In this document: piece by piece, positions 23,781 through 32,883 of the stretch | Layout of the letters: each line of letters begins with the position of its first letter | Numbering within the stretch: the first letter of the stretch is position 1 | NCBI GenBank assembly: GCA_016709545.1 | Contig: JADJMO010000003.1 | Coordinates: forward strand, 310,001-374,000 | Length of the DNA: 64,000 bases | Direction: 5' to 3' | Origin: Myxococcales bacterium | Lineage (GTDB): Bacteria; Myxococcota_A; Polyangia; Polyangiales; JADJMO01 | Position numbers and translations under genes: made by a program | The notes under the pieces: model-generated | Seen by the model: only the letters and a program-made list of their open reading frames with translations | Database searches by the model: none | Told to the model about the DNA's origin: nothing

Positions 23781-25353
23781 TCGTACCCTGGCCGCACTCC
23801 TTGTTGCCGGGGGTGTGCGCGAGCACCGAGTAGTCGCCGAGATCGAGGTCGCTCGGCAGCGCGACCTTGCTGTCGTATTCGCCCTTGTCGTCGGTGACGA
23901 GCACGCCGATCGCGCGCTCGAGCCCCTTGGCGTTGTTCTTGAGGATGATCTCGACGCGGACCTTCTTGCACGGGTCGCCGCCAGAGCTCGTGATGGTGCC
24001 CTTCACCCCGAGGTTCTTGGTGCGCAGCACCTCGGGCGCCTCGCCGCTCAGGCCGGGCAGCGAGAGCTGCACCTTGGACGGCGGCGCGGTCGAGGGAGGC
24101 GTGCTCGATCCGGTGGGCGGCGGCGAGGGCGTGGGGCCGGTGGGACTGCCGCTCGGCGAGGTGCCGGGGGACGGGGAAGACGGCGGGAGCAAGTCGCTGC
24201 CCTTGGTGGAGCCCGCGGGCCAGCCGACGGGATCGGTGGGGGGCTCGTAGTTGGGCTGCGGCTTCTCGGGTTTTTCGGACTTGTCGTCGAGCACGCGGCC
24301 CGCGCCGCCCAGATCGAAGCGGCGGTACAGGTAGCCGTCGTGCACCTCGACCCAGGCGTGGGCCTCGTTGTGCACGAAGCGCGCGGGGATGCCGAGGCCG
24401 AGCGCGGTGATGGTCATCGCGAACGCGCGGTGGCGGCACACGCCCTTCTTGCTGCGCGCGATGTCGAGGTAGATGCCCTCGCCGGTGCTCGCGATAGGGT
24501 CCTCGCTCTCCTTGAAGGCGCGGAAGTACTCGACGAGCTGCTTGATGATCTCGTGCGGCCGGTGCGCGGTCTTGTCGATCTTGAGCTCGGCGACGAACGT
24601 GTCCACCGCCTTCTGCACGTTGGCGGGCAGGGCGGCCACCTTGGGCAGCTCGTGCCAGTCGTAGGCGCTCGTGAGCCCCGCGAAGGCCTCGCGCGGGGCG
24701 GCGATCTCGAGCACCAGGCGCGCGCTGCCGCTCGAGTCGGCGGTGATGAAGAAGTTGTCGGCGCCGTCGCGCTCGATCTTGAACGGCATGGCCGGCGAGA
24801 CGTGCGCCTTCTGCACGATCGTGCCGGCGACCGCGCTCGGGATGCGGATGGCGACGCCCGACTTCAGCTCGAGGGGGAGGTCGACGTAGAAGGTGTCGAT
24901 GCCGCCGGTGACGACCTTCTCCTTGCCGACGTCGACCGTCTTGCGCTTGGGATCGCGGACGAACAGCTTGTAGTCGGCGTCGACCGCGTCGAGCGCGACC
25001 AGGCGCTTGAACGGCGCGAGCCGCGGGCGGAACGGGTCGTCGTAGGGGAGGCGATCGACGCGGCGCGGGTCGCGGTCGGGGGTGAAGCTCGTGTCGGCGA
25101 CCGCGGACTTGGGGCCGTAGGTGGGGCCCTTGGTGTCGACCGGGCGGCCCGGATCGGGCGCGGTGATCTTGCCGCTGTGGGTGAGCAGCTCGGCGGCGAA
25201 GCCACCCTCGATGGTGACGCCGTACTCGGAGTCGGTGCTCGGATCGACGTTGATGTACTCGTGCAGGATCGGCCCATCTGCAGATGCCGACAGGGGACCG
25301 ACCGCCACCCCGAGGGCGAGGACGAGGAGGGAGAGGCTGCGCGGGCGCTTCAC
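23773..25353 (-). CDS. Exported transglutaminase-like protein
   Basis: 526 residues from a GTG at 25353, preferred because it begins a signal peptide directly (KRPRSLSLLVLALGVAVG, cleavage near SASADG); a GTG at 25374 is also in frame. The region about 310-375 is a transglutaminase-like core: GVCRHRAFAMTITALGLGIPARFVHNEAHAWVEVHDGYLYRRFDLG supplies Cys, His and Asp in the expected order (motif spans about 24330-24465). A long Pro/Ser/Thr linker (about 375-440) leads to a small beta domain resembling a bacterial Ig-like or carboxypeptidase-regulatory fold (VKGTITSSGGDPCKKVRVEI). It is probably periplasmic and may cleave or cross-link peptides. Substrate unknown. Confidence 0.8.
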   Translation of the reverse strand: MKRPRSLSLLVLALGVAVGPLSASADGPILHEYINVDPSTDSEYGVTIEGGFAAELLTHSGKITAPDPGRPVDTKGPTYGPKSAVADTSFTPDRDPRRVDRLPYDDPFRPRLAPFKRLVALDAVDADYKLFVRDPKRKTVDVGKEKVVTGGIDTFYVDLPLELKSGVAIRIPSAVAGTIVQKAHVSPAMPFKIERDGADNFFITADSSGSARLVLEIAAPREAFAGLTSAYDWHELPKVAALPANVQKAVDTFVAELKIDKTAHRPHEIIKQLVEYFRAFKESEDPIASTGEGIYLDIARSKKGVCRHRAFAMTITALGLGIPARFVHNEAHAWVEVHDGYLYRRFDLGGAGRVLDDKSEKPEKPQPNYEPPTDPVGWPAGSTKGSDLLPPSSPSPGTSPSGSPTGPTPSPPPTGSSTPPSTAPPSKVQLSLPGLSGEAPEVLRTKNLGVKGTITSSGGDPCKKVRVEIILKNNAKGLERAIGVLVTDDKGEYDSKVALPSDLDLGDYSVLAHTPGNKECGQGTSE

Positions 25354-25405
25354 GGGGCTGTCCCTAGGACGCACGAGGCGGGCGAAAGTTCCCGGGAAAG
25401 AGCGA

Positions 25406-25721
25406 TCAATGGATCACCACGCCGCCCTGGATCCAGACGCCTTCCTTGAAGCACCAGCCCTCGCCACACGCCGACCAGCCACCGGGCTGGTAGGTGTACC
25501 CAGGGCGATAGACACACCGCTGCGGGACCCACACGTACTGGTATCCGTTCCAGCGCCAGTGCCCGGCGACGCGCGAGTAGCCCGGGTTGCAGAGCACCGG
25601 CTGCTCCGCGGCGGGTGCGGGCGGCGGGTAGCACGTCGTACCGCGCGGGCCGGCTCGCCACGACGATGCACGCCGTGGACGCCGCCGCGACGAACACGAG
25701 CGCGAGCAGGCCAGACCGCAT
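25406..25721 (-). CDS. YXWGXW-type lipoprotein, frameshifted in this sequence
   Basis: The ATG at 25721 begins MRSGLLALVFVAAASTACIVV, a lipoprotein signal with Cys 18. The frame reaches RPARYDV and breaks near 25630. The next frame continues PPPAPAAEQPVLCNPGYSRV, then AGHWRWNGYQYVWVPQRCV and YQPGGWSACGEGWCFKEGVW, ending IQGGVVIH. The W-x-W-x-G-x-x-Y-x-W-V pattern is that of YXWGXW-repeat outer-membrane lipoproteins. One extra base in the C/G-rich stretch 25628-25636 explains the break. The joined protein would be about 104 residues. Function unknown. Confidence 0.65.
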
Positions 25722-25727
25722 GATCGG

Positions 25728-25733
25728 AGGATA
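25728..25733 (-). promoter_or_regulatory. -10-like hexamer TATCCT, 6 nt before the lipoprotein start
   Basis: On the minus strand TATCCT, six bases, then ATG at 25721. The divergent plus-strand gene has TAGCCT (25758-25763) ten bases before its ATG, so this 52-base gap carries two back-to-back promoters. Confidence 0.45.
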
Positions 25734-25757
25734 GCGCGGCGAGGGGCGGCGTGGTGA

Positions 25758-25763
25758 TAGCCT
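25758..25763 (+). promoter_or_regulatory. -10-like hexamer TAGCCT, 10 nt before the uridylyltransferase-like gene
   Basis: TAGCCT is followed by ten bases and the ATG at 25774, with no Shine-Dalgarno sequence. Confidence 0.35.
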
Positions 25764-25773
25764 CGCGAGCGCC

Positions 25774-26853
25774 ATGACCGCCCTCGCCGAGGCGCTCGCC
25801 GCCATCCCGGAAGACCTGCGCGACGTCCTTCGTTCCAGCCACTTCGACGAGGCCCGCCTCGTCGCCATGTCCCAGCGCATCGGCGCCGCGGGCCCCGAGG
25901 GAAACCGGGTCCGCGGCCGCGTCGAGCCCCCCGCGCCGGGGGACGTCCTCGACGTCGACGGGGCACACGCCGAGGCCGGCCGGGCCATGATCGCCCGGGG
26001 CGAGGTCGCGTTCTGTGTGCTCGCCGGTGGCATGGCGACGCGCATGGGCGGCGTCGTGAAGGCCCTCGTCGAGGTGCTCCCGGGCATGACCTTCCTCGAC
26101 TACCGCCTGCGCGAGGCCGAGCTCACCGGCACGGGCGCGCTCTGGCTGATGACGTCGTGGGCGACGAACGCGGCGCTGACCGCGGCGATCGGCAGCCGGC
26201 CGGCCACCTGCTTCGGGCAGGACGTCTCGCTGCGCCTCACCCCCGAGGGAGGCCTCTTCCTCGACGAGCACGGGCGCCCGAGCCCGTACGCGCCCGGCCA
26301 CGGCGATCTGCCCGACGCGCTCGTGCGCTCGGGGCTGCTCGACGCCTTCCTCGCGCGCGGTGGCAAGACCGTGTGGATCGCCAACATCGACAACCTCGGC
26401 GCCAACGTCGATCCGGCGGTGCTCGGCGCGCACCTCGCGCACGGCGCGCCGGTGAGCGTCGAGGTGGTGGACAAGGTCGGCGCCGACAAGGGGGGCATCC
26501 CGGCACGGCTCGACGGCCGCCCGCAGATCCTCGAGGAGTTCCGGCTGCCCACCTCGTTCGACGCGAGCACGGTGCGCACGTTCAACACCAACACGTTCCT
26601 CGTCGATGCGCGCGCCCTGCGGGATCTCTCGATGGCCTGGACCTACTTCGAGGTGCGCAAGAAGGTCGGCGGCGCGGAGGTCGTGCAGTTCGAGCGCTTG
26701 CTCGGCGAGCTCACGGCGAGCCTCTCGACCCGGTTTCTCCGGGTGCCGCGCGAGGGCGCGCAGACGCGGTTCCTCCCGGTGAAGGACGGCGCGGAGCTCG
26801 AGGCGCGGCGCAAGGAGATCGACCTCGTCGCCCACGCGCGCGGCGTCTTGTAG
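25774..26853 (+). CDS. UTP--sugar-1-phosphate uridylyltransferase-like (UDPGP family)
   Basis: 359 residues. The nucleotide-binding signature is AFCVLAGGMATRMGGVVKALVEV (about 84-106). Further UDPGP-type motifs are LMTSWATNAAL, GHGDLPDALVRSGLLDAF (about 172-189) and WIANIDNLGANVDP (about 199-212), where the Asp binds metal and the sugar phosphate. Eukaryote-type UDP-glucose or UDP-N-acetylhexosamine pyrophosphorylases are larger (450-500); this is a compact form lacking most of the C-terminal beta-helix. It likely makes a UDP-sugar for polysaccharide or glycolipid synthesis. The sugar is not deducible. It stops one base before the convergent gene. Confidence 0.8.
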   Translation: MTALAEALAAIPEDLRDVLRSSHFDEARLVAMSQRIGAAGPEGNRVRGRVEPPAPGDVLDVDGAHAEAGRAMIARGEVAFCVLAGGMATRMGGVVKALVEVLPGMTFLDYRLREAELTGTGALWLMTSWATNAALTAAIGSRPATCFGQDVSLRLTPEGGLFLDEHGRPSPYAPGHGDLPDALVRSGLLDAFLARGGKTVWIANIDNLGANVDPAVLGAHLAHGAPVSVEVVDKVGADKGGIPARLDGRPQILEEFRLPTSFDASTVRTFNTNTFLVDARALRDLSMAWTYFEVRKKVGGAEVVQFERLLGELTASLSTRFLRVPREGAQTRFLPVKDGAELEARRKEIDLVAHARGVL

Positions 26854-27595
26854 CTACATCTGGAAGCCGAGGCCGAACGTCCAGGTGCGGGTGCCCACCT
26901 TGGCGAAGTTGGACTGTCCGAGCCCGGAGGCATCCCAACCCGTGTACTCGGCGAACAGCCAGGTGTGATCGACGCCATGCTCGACGAGGAAGCTCTTGGA
27001 GGAGCTGCGGTCGAGGAAGTCGAGTTCGAGGGCGAGCCCAGCGGCCCAGAAGATGCCGTGGGTGCGCCCGCGGCCGAGGGTGCCATCGCTGGCGGTGGCC
27101 TCTCCCAGACCATTGCCCGCGGACCAGAGCCCCATCCAGGTGCCGAGCTTGCCGTAGGGCACGACGGGTATCGAGAAGTCGCGCGACAGCACGTCGACGC
27201 GCAGCACGCCGGTCAGGCCGAAGGCCCACATCTTCCAGTAGGTGTCTTCACCGCTCTGGCCGCGGGCTGGGTTGACGAAGGGAGCCGGGGAGCTCGCGCT
27301 CGTGTAGCCAATGAGCCCCGCCACGCCGAGGGAGGCGAAGTGGGGGATGTGAATCGGCTGCCAGTCCACCTCGATGCCGAACATGTAGCGTCGCGCATCG
27401 CCGAAGACCTCGTCGTAGACCGCCGCGGGCTCGAAGGGCGGGCCGGTACGGGCCGAAGCGGACCTCGACCGCGAACGAGGGCAGACTGGGCGGCGCCGCG
27501 GCCGGTGCCTCCGCGCTCCCGTTGCCCGCGACGGCAGCAAGTGGTGTTCCCGCGACGGCGGCGACGATGACGAAGGCAGAGAAGCGGGCGCTCAT
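26854..27595 (-). CDS. Outer-membrane barrel protein, frameshifted in this sequence
   Basis: The ATG at 27595 (overlapping the upstream stop as ATGA) starts MSARFSAFVIVAAVAG, a signal peptide, and reads through LPSFAVEVRFGPY. The frame breaks at 27441-27450. The next frame continues PPFEPAAVYDEVFGDARRYMFGIEVDWQP and on to WTFGLGFQM. The mature part alternates strands (HIPHFASLGVAGLIGYTS, FGLTGVLRVDVL, IPVVPYGKLGTWMGLWSAGNG) and ends in an aromatic barrel-closing strand. The length, about 246 residues, fits an 8-10-strand barrel. Removal of one C in the CCGG of the gene strand restores the frame. It pairs with the surface protein encoded just upstream. Confidence 0.65.
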
Positions 27596-28916
27596 CGCCG
27601 ACGGCCCCGGCGGCGACCGGCGAGGGAGAGCGCTGAGAGCACGGTCACGACCCCGAGGGCGCCGGCCGGGCCACCACCGTAGGCGCAGTAGCCGCCCCCC
27701 CCTTGACCACCAGCGCTGCGGTAGCGATCCCAGAAATCCTTGGTGGCGCCAGGCGCTTCGCAGGCGATCGTGGACAGGGGGCCGGTGTTTCCGTGGATGT
27801 CCTGACCGGCCACCGCGATCGCGTAGTAGGCGTCGTTCTCGAGCGCTTCGCCGTTCACCGCCTTCAGCTGGACGCGCGAACTCCCGGTCGCCTGCGAGGT
27901 GCTCCCGCACAGGTACTTGTCGAGATCGTTCGTCGGGTAGGCGCCTGCCGACAGCACGCCCAGGGGGTCGCCGCACGCGGCGCTCGAACCCGAGTCTACG
28001 CCCCCGGTCCCGGTGTCCGTCGCGCCGGTTTCGCCAGCCTCGCCGGAACCGGTGTCGCTTGCGCTGTCGCTGGCACCCGTGTCGTCACCCGCGCCGTCCG
28101 TCTCGTCGCCGTCGACCGAGCCGTCGATCCCCTTGGTGGTCGCGCTGGCCCACTTGGTGCCGGTCTTCACGCAGTAGACCTTGTAGCCACCCAGGGTGGG
28201 GTCACCGGTGGCCCCGGAGAACGCGGCGTAGAGCTGCTGGTTGCCCGCACTCAGCGCGAGGTCCGTGGGCGCGGAAGGACCGGCTACATCGTAGCTTCCC
28301 TTCCAGATCGTCTCGGAACCGGTCTCGAGCCCAGCGACGGAGGTTCCGTTGAACGGAATGATGCTCAGCTGGAGATTGGGAGCCGACTTGAGTGCGGGAG
28401 TCATCGGCCCGTCGGGCACACAGACGTCCTTGGTCAGGGCTCGTACGTGTAGAGGTTGGTGCGAGGATCGCCCGTGTTCTTCTGCTGGTAGGTCGCCTGC
28501 AGGATGTTGCGGATGGGGACCTGAACTCCTTGTTGCCCTTGAACTGACTCCTTCTCGAACTGGATGACCAGGCGGCAGCCGGTCGTGGCGCCGGTCCCGG
28601 CCATGCCCTCGCGTTCGGCAGTCGGCGTGCAGCTCGTGCCCGTGTTGCCGTCCTTGCGCGCCCAGATCTGGATGTACTGGATGTCCGCGTTGCTCGCGAT
28701 GAAGGCGCCGTTGAAGATGAAGACCAGCTTGGCGTCGTCCTCGCAGTCGGCCCGCGTGATCAGTCCTCCAGGGGAGCTGCCATCGAGCGGACGACCGGCG
28801 ACTGGCTCGCGGCGTGGGTTGTTCGAGCCAGTGATGGGCACCACCGTGACCGCCTGCGCGCTGCCCGCGAGGCCGAGCAAGGCGCACAGGGACCCGGCGA
28901 GAGGGAGAATCCGCAT
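27592..28916 (-). CDS. Surface protein with MYXO-CTERM-like tail, frameshifted in this sequence
   Basis: About 441 residues when joined. N-terminus: signal peptide MRILPLAGSLCALLGLAGSAQA, then a beta-rich domain (LVFIFNGAFIASNADIQYIQIW) to NLYTYEP near 28440. Here the frame breaks at a CCC run (28437-28439) that probably lacks one C. Afterwards: LTKDVCVPDG, a fibronectin-like stretch, a linker of about 45 residues rich in Asp, Gly, Ser and Thr (about 28010-28130), then Cys-containing strands. The C-terminus is GGGGYCAYGGG, a hydrophobic helix and RRRGRRR, the layout of MYXO-CTERM sorting tails. The protein is therefore probably anchored or sorted at the cell surface. ATGA overlap with the barrel gene suggests they act together. 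Confidence 0.7.
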
Positions 28917-29034
28917 GTTGCGCTTCAGAGCATTCGTCGTGCCACCCCGCGTTGCAAGGAAGAATCGAGCGAGCGCCGACGACCTGGCGTGAGGCTCGCC
29001 GCCGCTCTGCCAATCTGGCAGCAGCCCCGTGCGC

Positions 29035-32000
29035 TCACTTCTTCTTCTTGAACAACCCGCCGAAGAGGCCGCCGCCCTCGTCCTTCTTCAGGCGACCCGA
29101 GCTCGCGCGCATCTCGTGGAGGCGCACCTCGCGGACCGCGTCGAGGTTCTTCTCGTTGAGGTCGGCGGCGCGGCGGAAGTCGCGCACGGCCTCGTCCAGC
29201 TTGCCGAGCCGCTTGAGCACCGTGCCGCGGTAGTAGAGCGCGCGGTCCGAATCCGGGTCCATCGAGACGGCGCGGTCGAGCATGTCCTTGCCCTTCTGCA
29301 CCGCGACCTTGTCGGTCTTCATCGAGACGAGCCAGCCGTAGAGCGCGAGGTACTCGGCCTGCGTCGGGTCGGCCTCGGCGGCGGCCTGCGCGTAACGGAG
29401 CGCGGCCTCGTTGTCGTGCCGCTTGAGCATGATCTCGGCCTTCTGGAAGTCCGTCGAGGCGTTGAGCACGCGCTCCACCTCTTCACGCTCGTCGCCGCGC
29501 TTCCTGCCCGAGGCGAGGTCCTCGTCGTACGCGGCGCGCTTGGCCTGGTCGGTGACCGTGCGGTGCGCGTCGGCGACCGCGGAGAACACCTTGCCTGCGG
29601 CGTCCTTCAGATCCGCGAGCTCGGCGGGGAGCTTGTCGGGGTGGAAGCGCTTGGCGGCCGCGAGGAAGCTCGCCTGGATCTGCGCGAGGGTGGCGTCGGG
29701 CTCCACGCCGAGGAGCTCGTAGTGGTTGCGCTGACCGAGGGTCGCGGCGGCGTCGAGGATCGCCTGCCGGCGGGGGTCGGCGTCGGGGCTCGACGCGGGG
29801 GCCTCGCGGTCCGACGACGGCGCCGGCGTCGAGGGCGGCGCGGGCTCGGGCTCGTCGACCGTGAGGATCTCCTTCTCGACGATGCGCACCTCGACCGGTC
29901 CGGTGATCGGGCCCGACGACGGCTGCGGGAGGGCGTCGTACGAGTTGCGCAGGATGACCGGCGCATCCCCCGCACCACCGACCGGGAATGCACCCGACGG
30001 CGGGGGGAACGACGGTCGCTCGTAGGGATCGGAGGGCGGCGCGCTCTCGCGCTCGACCCGGATCGACCCCGAGGAGGCGGGGATGCCCGACGGCCAGGTG
30101 ACTCGCTGGGGCGCCGAGTCGCGCGGGGCATCGATCACCACGCCGAGCGGATCTCCGCCGAAATCGAGGTGCTTGGTGACCAGGAGCGCGTACACGACCC
30201 GGCGGACCACGCGGGGATCGGCGAGCTCCTCGGCGAGCAGCTCGCCCACCGAGAGGTTGCCGGTGGTCGCCCACTCCACCGCCGCCGACTCCTCGTCGGT
30301 GAGCCCGAACCGCGTGACGTCGGCCGACCCGTGGAGCGACAGAGGTCGGCTCTCGAGGCGGGCGAGAGCCGAGTCGATGAAGCGTTCGTCCTGCCAGGCC
30401 CGCACCGTGGCGAGGATGGTCGCGAGCGGATCGAGCACCACGGGCTCGAGCTCGCGCAGGACGTCGTGGCCCGTGAAGAACTCGTAGGTGGCCGCGTCCG
30501 GCAGCGCCGTGAGCAGAGCGAGCCTGTCGGTGGCCTGCGCGACCAGACCCTCGACGACGTCTGCCGGGCGCAGGACGCCGTCGATCACGAGCTGCTTGCC
30601 GAGGAGGCGTCGGGCCGCGTTCGCCCGGCGCACGGCGGCGGCGACAACGTCGGACTCGACCCGGCCCATGCCGACCAGCACCTCGCCGAGGCGGGGGCTC
30701 GTCGTCCCGAGGCGCACCTTGGTCGCGGCCCCCGCGTCGAACACGACCACGTGGTCGATGCTCCCGTCGTGGAGCACGAGCGAGCCCGTGAGGCCGCGCC
30801 CGAGCACGTGCACGAGGAGGTTGGGGAGCGGCGCGCGCTGGATGGCACCGCGGACGTCGGCGGTGCGCCCGTAGGTCGAGGAGAGCGTGGTCGGCGGTGG
30901 CGTGGGCGACGTGATGGGACCGGTCGAGGGCACGGGGCGGCTGCTGATCAGCGGGTCCGAGAGAGGGGCCATCGCGCGCACCGCGGGCGGGGCGCTCGGT
31001 CGATCGCCGGAAGGAGGATCGGCGGGTCGCCGCGAAGGAGGTGGCAGCGCGGGGGGGCGGGCGCGGCTCGGGCGCGCGCTGTCGGCCGCGGGTCGTCGCG
31101 GTTCGGGGCGCGACGGGGGCGCGGCCGGCGGGGGGCGCGAAGGCCGGGAGATCGGGGGCGGCGTGGGCGCGGAGATCGGCTCATCAGCGCCGTCGTCGAA
31201 CGGCGAGTGCGAGATCACGGTGCGGTCGTCGTCGGACGACGGCCGCTCGACGACCGGCTCGACGACGCGCTGGATCCGCGGCTCGCTGGCGCGCAGGCGC
31301 GGCGGCGGCGGGGGCGTCACCACCACCGGCGTCATGATCGGCGCGATCGCGGGCGCGGCCCGCACGCCCGACGTCGTGATCACCGACGGCACCGAGGGTG
31401 GCGCGATCGAAGGCAGCACCGCGGCCGCGTTCCTCCGCGCCGCGAACGTCGGGTCGGCGCCGAGCAGCTTCACGATCGAACGCGCGTCTGCGCCGAGGTG
31501 CAGCTGGACGACCTGCTCGGGCATGCCACCGCTGGCGTCGAGCACGATGCGCAGGAGCGGCAACCCGGCGCCCACTTCGACCACCACGGCGATCTCGCCG
31601 GACGAGAGCTCGACGAGGGTGCCGGGCGGGAGCACGCCGAGCGCGCCCATGAGGAGCCGCAGCACCGTGCGGTCGATGCTGTCGGTCGAGAGCTTGGCGC
31701 TCGCCGCGGCGCGGGCGCCCGCCTGCTCCTCGAGCTCGAGGAGCGCATCGGTGGGGCTGCGGATCGGCTCCCCCGGCGTGGGCGTGAGCAGCTCGTTGTA
31801 GGCGCGCGCGACCGACACGATGCGGGCGTGCAGGGTGGGGGGCCGCAGACCGCGGTAGACCGCGCCGAGACGCGCGGCGCGCTGTAGCCACTGGGCCTCG
31901 AACGCCACGACGGTGCGCACGATGGAGGGCTCGTTCACCCGCCCGAGCGCGGTGAGCACGGCGGCGGTCTCGGCCGGCAGGTCGAGCTCCGCCTCCTCGC

Positions 32001-32883
32001 CGAGCTGGGCCGCGATCGGTCCGCCGTCGTCGGTGTCGAGCCGCAGCGCGCGCAGCGCGTGGGGGCGACCGACGTCGTACAGCATCGCGGCCATGGCGAT
32101 GCGCGTGAGGATCACCGGATCGGTGGTGATCTGGCGGCCCATGGCCACGGCGAGGATCGCGCTGTTGACCGCGCGCCCGGCCTCGTCGTGGTTGGCGTTG
32201 CGCACGGCCGTGACGCCGAGGAACGCCGGGGTCTTGCCGGCCGACAGATCGACCAGGTTCTGCGCGATGCGCTTGATGCGCCGCGGGAGCGCCGTCTGCC
32301 CCTCCGCGAGCTCCTCGAAGAACCGCCGCAGTACGACGACCGCCGACGCGTACGTGCGGACGATGCGCTGCTCGGGCTCGAGCCGCTCGACGTCGTGCCC
32401 GCGGAGCAGCGCGGCGTCGGAGACCTGCCGCACGCGCACCCGCGCCATCTCGACGTCGCCGAACGAGCGCCCGCGCTGCACGCCGACGATGGCGCTCGCG
32501 AGGTTGCGCAGGTCGGCGGTGGTGACGTCGCGCGCGAAGGCGAGCTCGGAGCCACCGCAGCGCTCGATCCAACCGCCGAGCTCCAGGGCCGCGTCGTACA
32601 CCCCGCGGGGCGCCTTGAGCGGCTCGCCGCCGAAGAACACCACGCCGCGCGCGAAGAACAGGACCGCGGGCTCGCCGGCCTTGAGCTGGTACTCGCGCAA
32701 GGTCTCGGTGGCCGCGTCGATGGAGCGTCGCACGGCCTGGTTGTCGATGGCGTGCATCTGCGCGAGCTTGATCAAGCGGTGCAGGTGCTGGACGACCACG
32801 GCCGCGAGGTCCCGCGCGTGGGCTCGCCGCACGCGGGCGCCCGCGTCGGTCGTCATGACGTCGAGTCGCGCGGTCGCGCTCAC
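29035..32883 (-). CDS. Large HD-like / PATAN / J-domain / TPR signalling protein
   Basis: 1282 residues from a GTG at 32883 that overlaps the kinase stop as GTGA. Residues about 1-340 resemble the all-helical HD/HD-GYP fold (ANHDEAGRAVNSAILAVAMG near 229, MLYDVGRP near 267) with incomplete catalytic residues. Residues about 500-680 are a Pro/Ser/Arg-rich disordered linker. Residues about 690-800 look like a PATAN/DUF4388 domain (PLPNLLVHVLGRGLTGSLVL). A complete J-domain follows near 1050-1125 (NHYELLGVEPDATLAQIQASF, with the HPD triad in RFHPDKLP near 1079). TPR units lie near 1150-1250, then a Lys tail. The intact HPD predicts stimulation of a DnaK-type ATPase. Coupling to the kinase gene makes it a probable partner or substrate. 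Confidence 0.85.
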   Translation of the reverse strand: MSATARLDVMTTDAGARVRRAHARDLAAVVVQHLHRLIKLAQMHAIDNQAVRRSIDAATETLREYQLKAGEPAVLFFARGVVFFGGEPLKAPRGVYDAALELGGWIERCGGSELAFARDVTTADLRNLASAIVGVQRGRSFGDVEMARVRVRQVSDAALLRGHDVERLEPEQRIVRTYASAVVVLRRFFEELAEGQTALPRRIKRIAQNLVDLSAGKTPAFLGVTAVRNANHDEAGRAVNSAILAVAMGRQITTDPVILTRIAMAAMLYDVGRPHALRALRLDTDDGGPIAAQLGEEAELDLPAETAAVLTALGRVNEPSIVRTVVAFEAQWLQRAARLGAVYRGLRPPTLHARIVSVARAYNELLTPTPGEPIRSPTDALLELEEQAGARAAASAKLSTDSIDRTVLRLLMGALGVLPPGTLVELSSGEIAVVVEVGAGLPLLRIVLDASGGMPEQVVQLHLGADARSIVKLLGADPTFAARRNAAAVLPSIAPPSVPSVITTSGVRAAPAIAPIMTPVVVTPPPPPRLRASEPRIQRVVEPVVERPSSDDDRTVISHSPFDDGADEPISAPTPPPISRPSRPPPAAPPSRPEPRRPAADSARPSRARPPALPPPSRRPADPPSGDRPSAPPAVRAMAPLSDPLISSRPVPSTGPITSPTPPPTTLSSTYGRTADVRGAIQRAPLPNLLVHVLGRGLTGSLVLHDGSIDHVVVFDAGAATKVRLGTTSPRLGEVLVGMGRVESDVVAAAVRRANAARRLLGKQLVIDGVLRPADVVEGLVAQATDRLALLTALPDAATYEFFTGHDVLRELEPVVLDPLATILATVRAWQDERFIDSALARLESRPLSLHGSADVTRFGLTDEESAAVEWATTGNLSVGELLAEELADPRVVRRVVYALLVTKHLDFGGDPLGVVIDAPRDSAPQRVTWPSGIPASSGSIRVERESAPPSDPYERPSFPPPSGAFPVGGAGDAPVILRNSYDALPQPSSGPITGPVEVRIVEKEILTVDEPEPAPPSTPAPSSDREAPASSPDADPRRQAILDAAATLGQRNHYELLGVEPDATLAQIQASFLAAAKRFHPDKLPAELADLKDAAGKVFSAVADAHRTVTDQAKRAAYDEDLASGRKRGDEREEVERVLNASTDFQKAEIMLKRHDNEAALRYAQAAAEADPTQAEYLALYGWLVSMKTDKVAVQKGKDMLDRAVSMDPDSDRALYYRGTVLKRLGKLDEAVRDFRRAADLNEKNLDAVREVRLHEMRASSGRLKKDEGGGLFGGLFKKKK

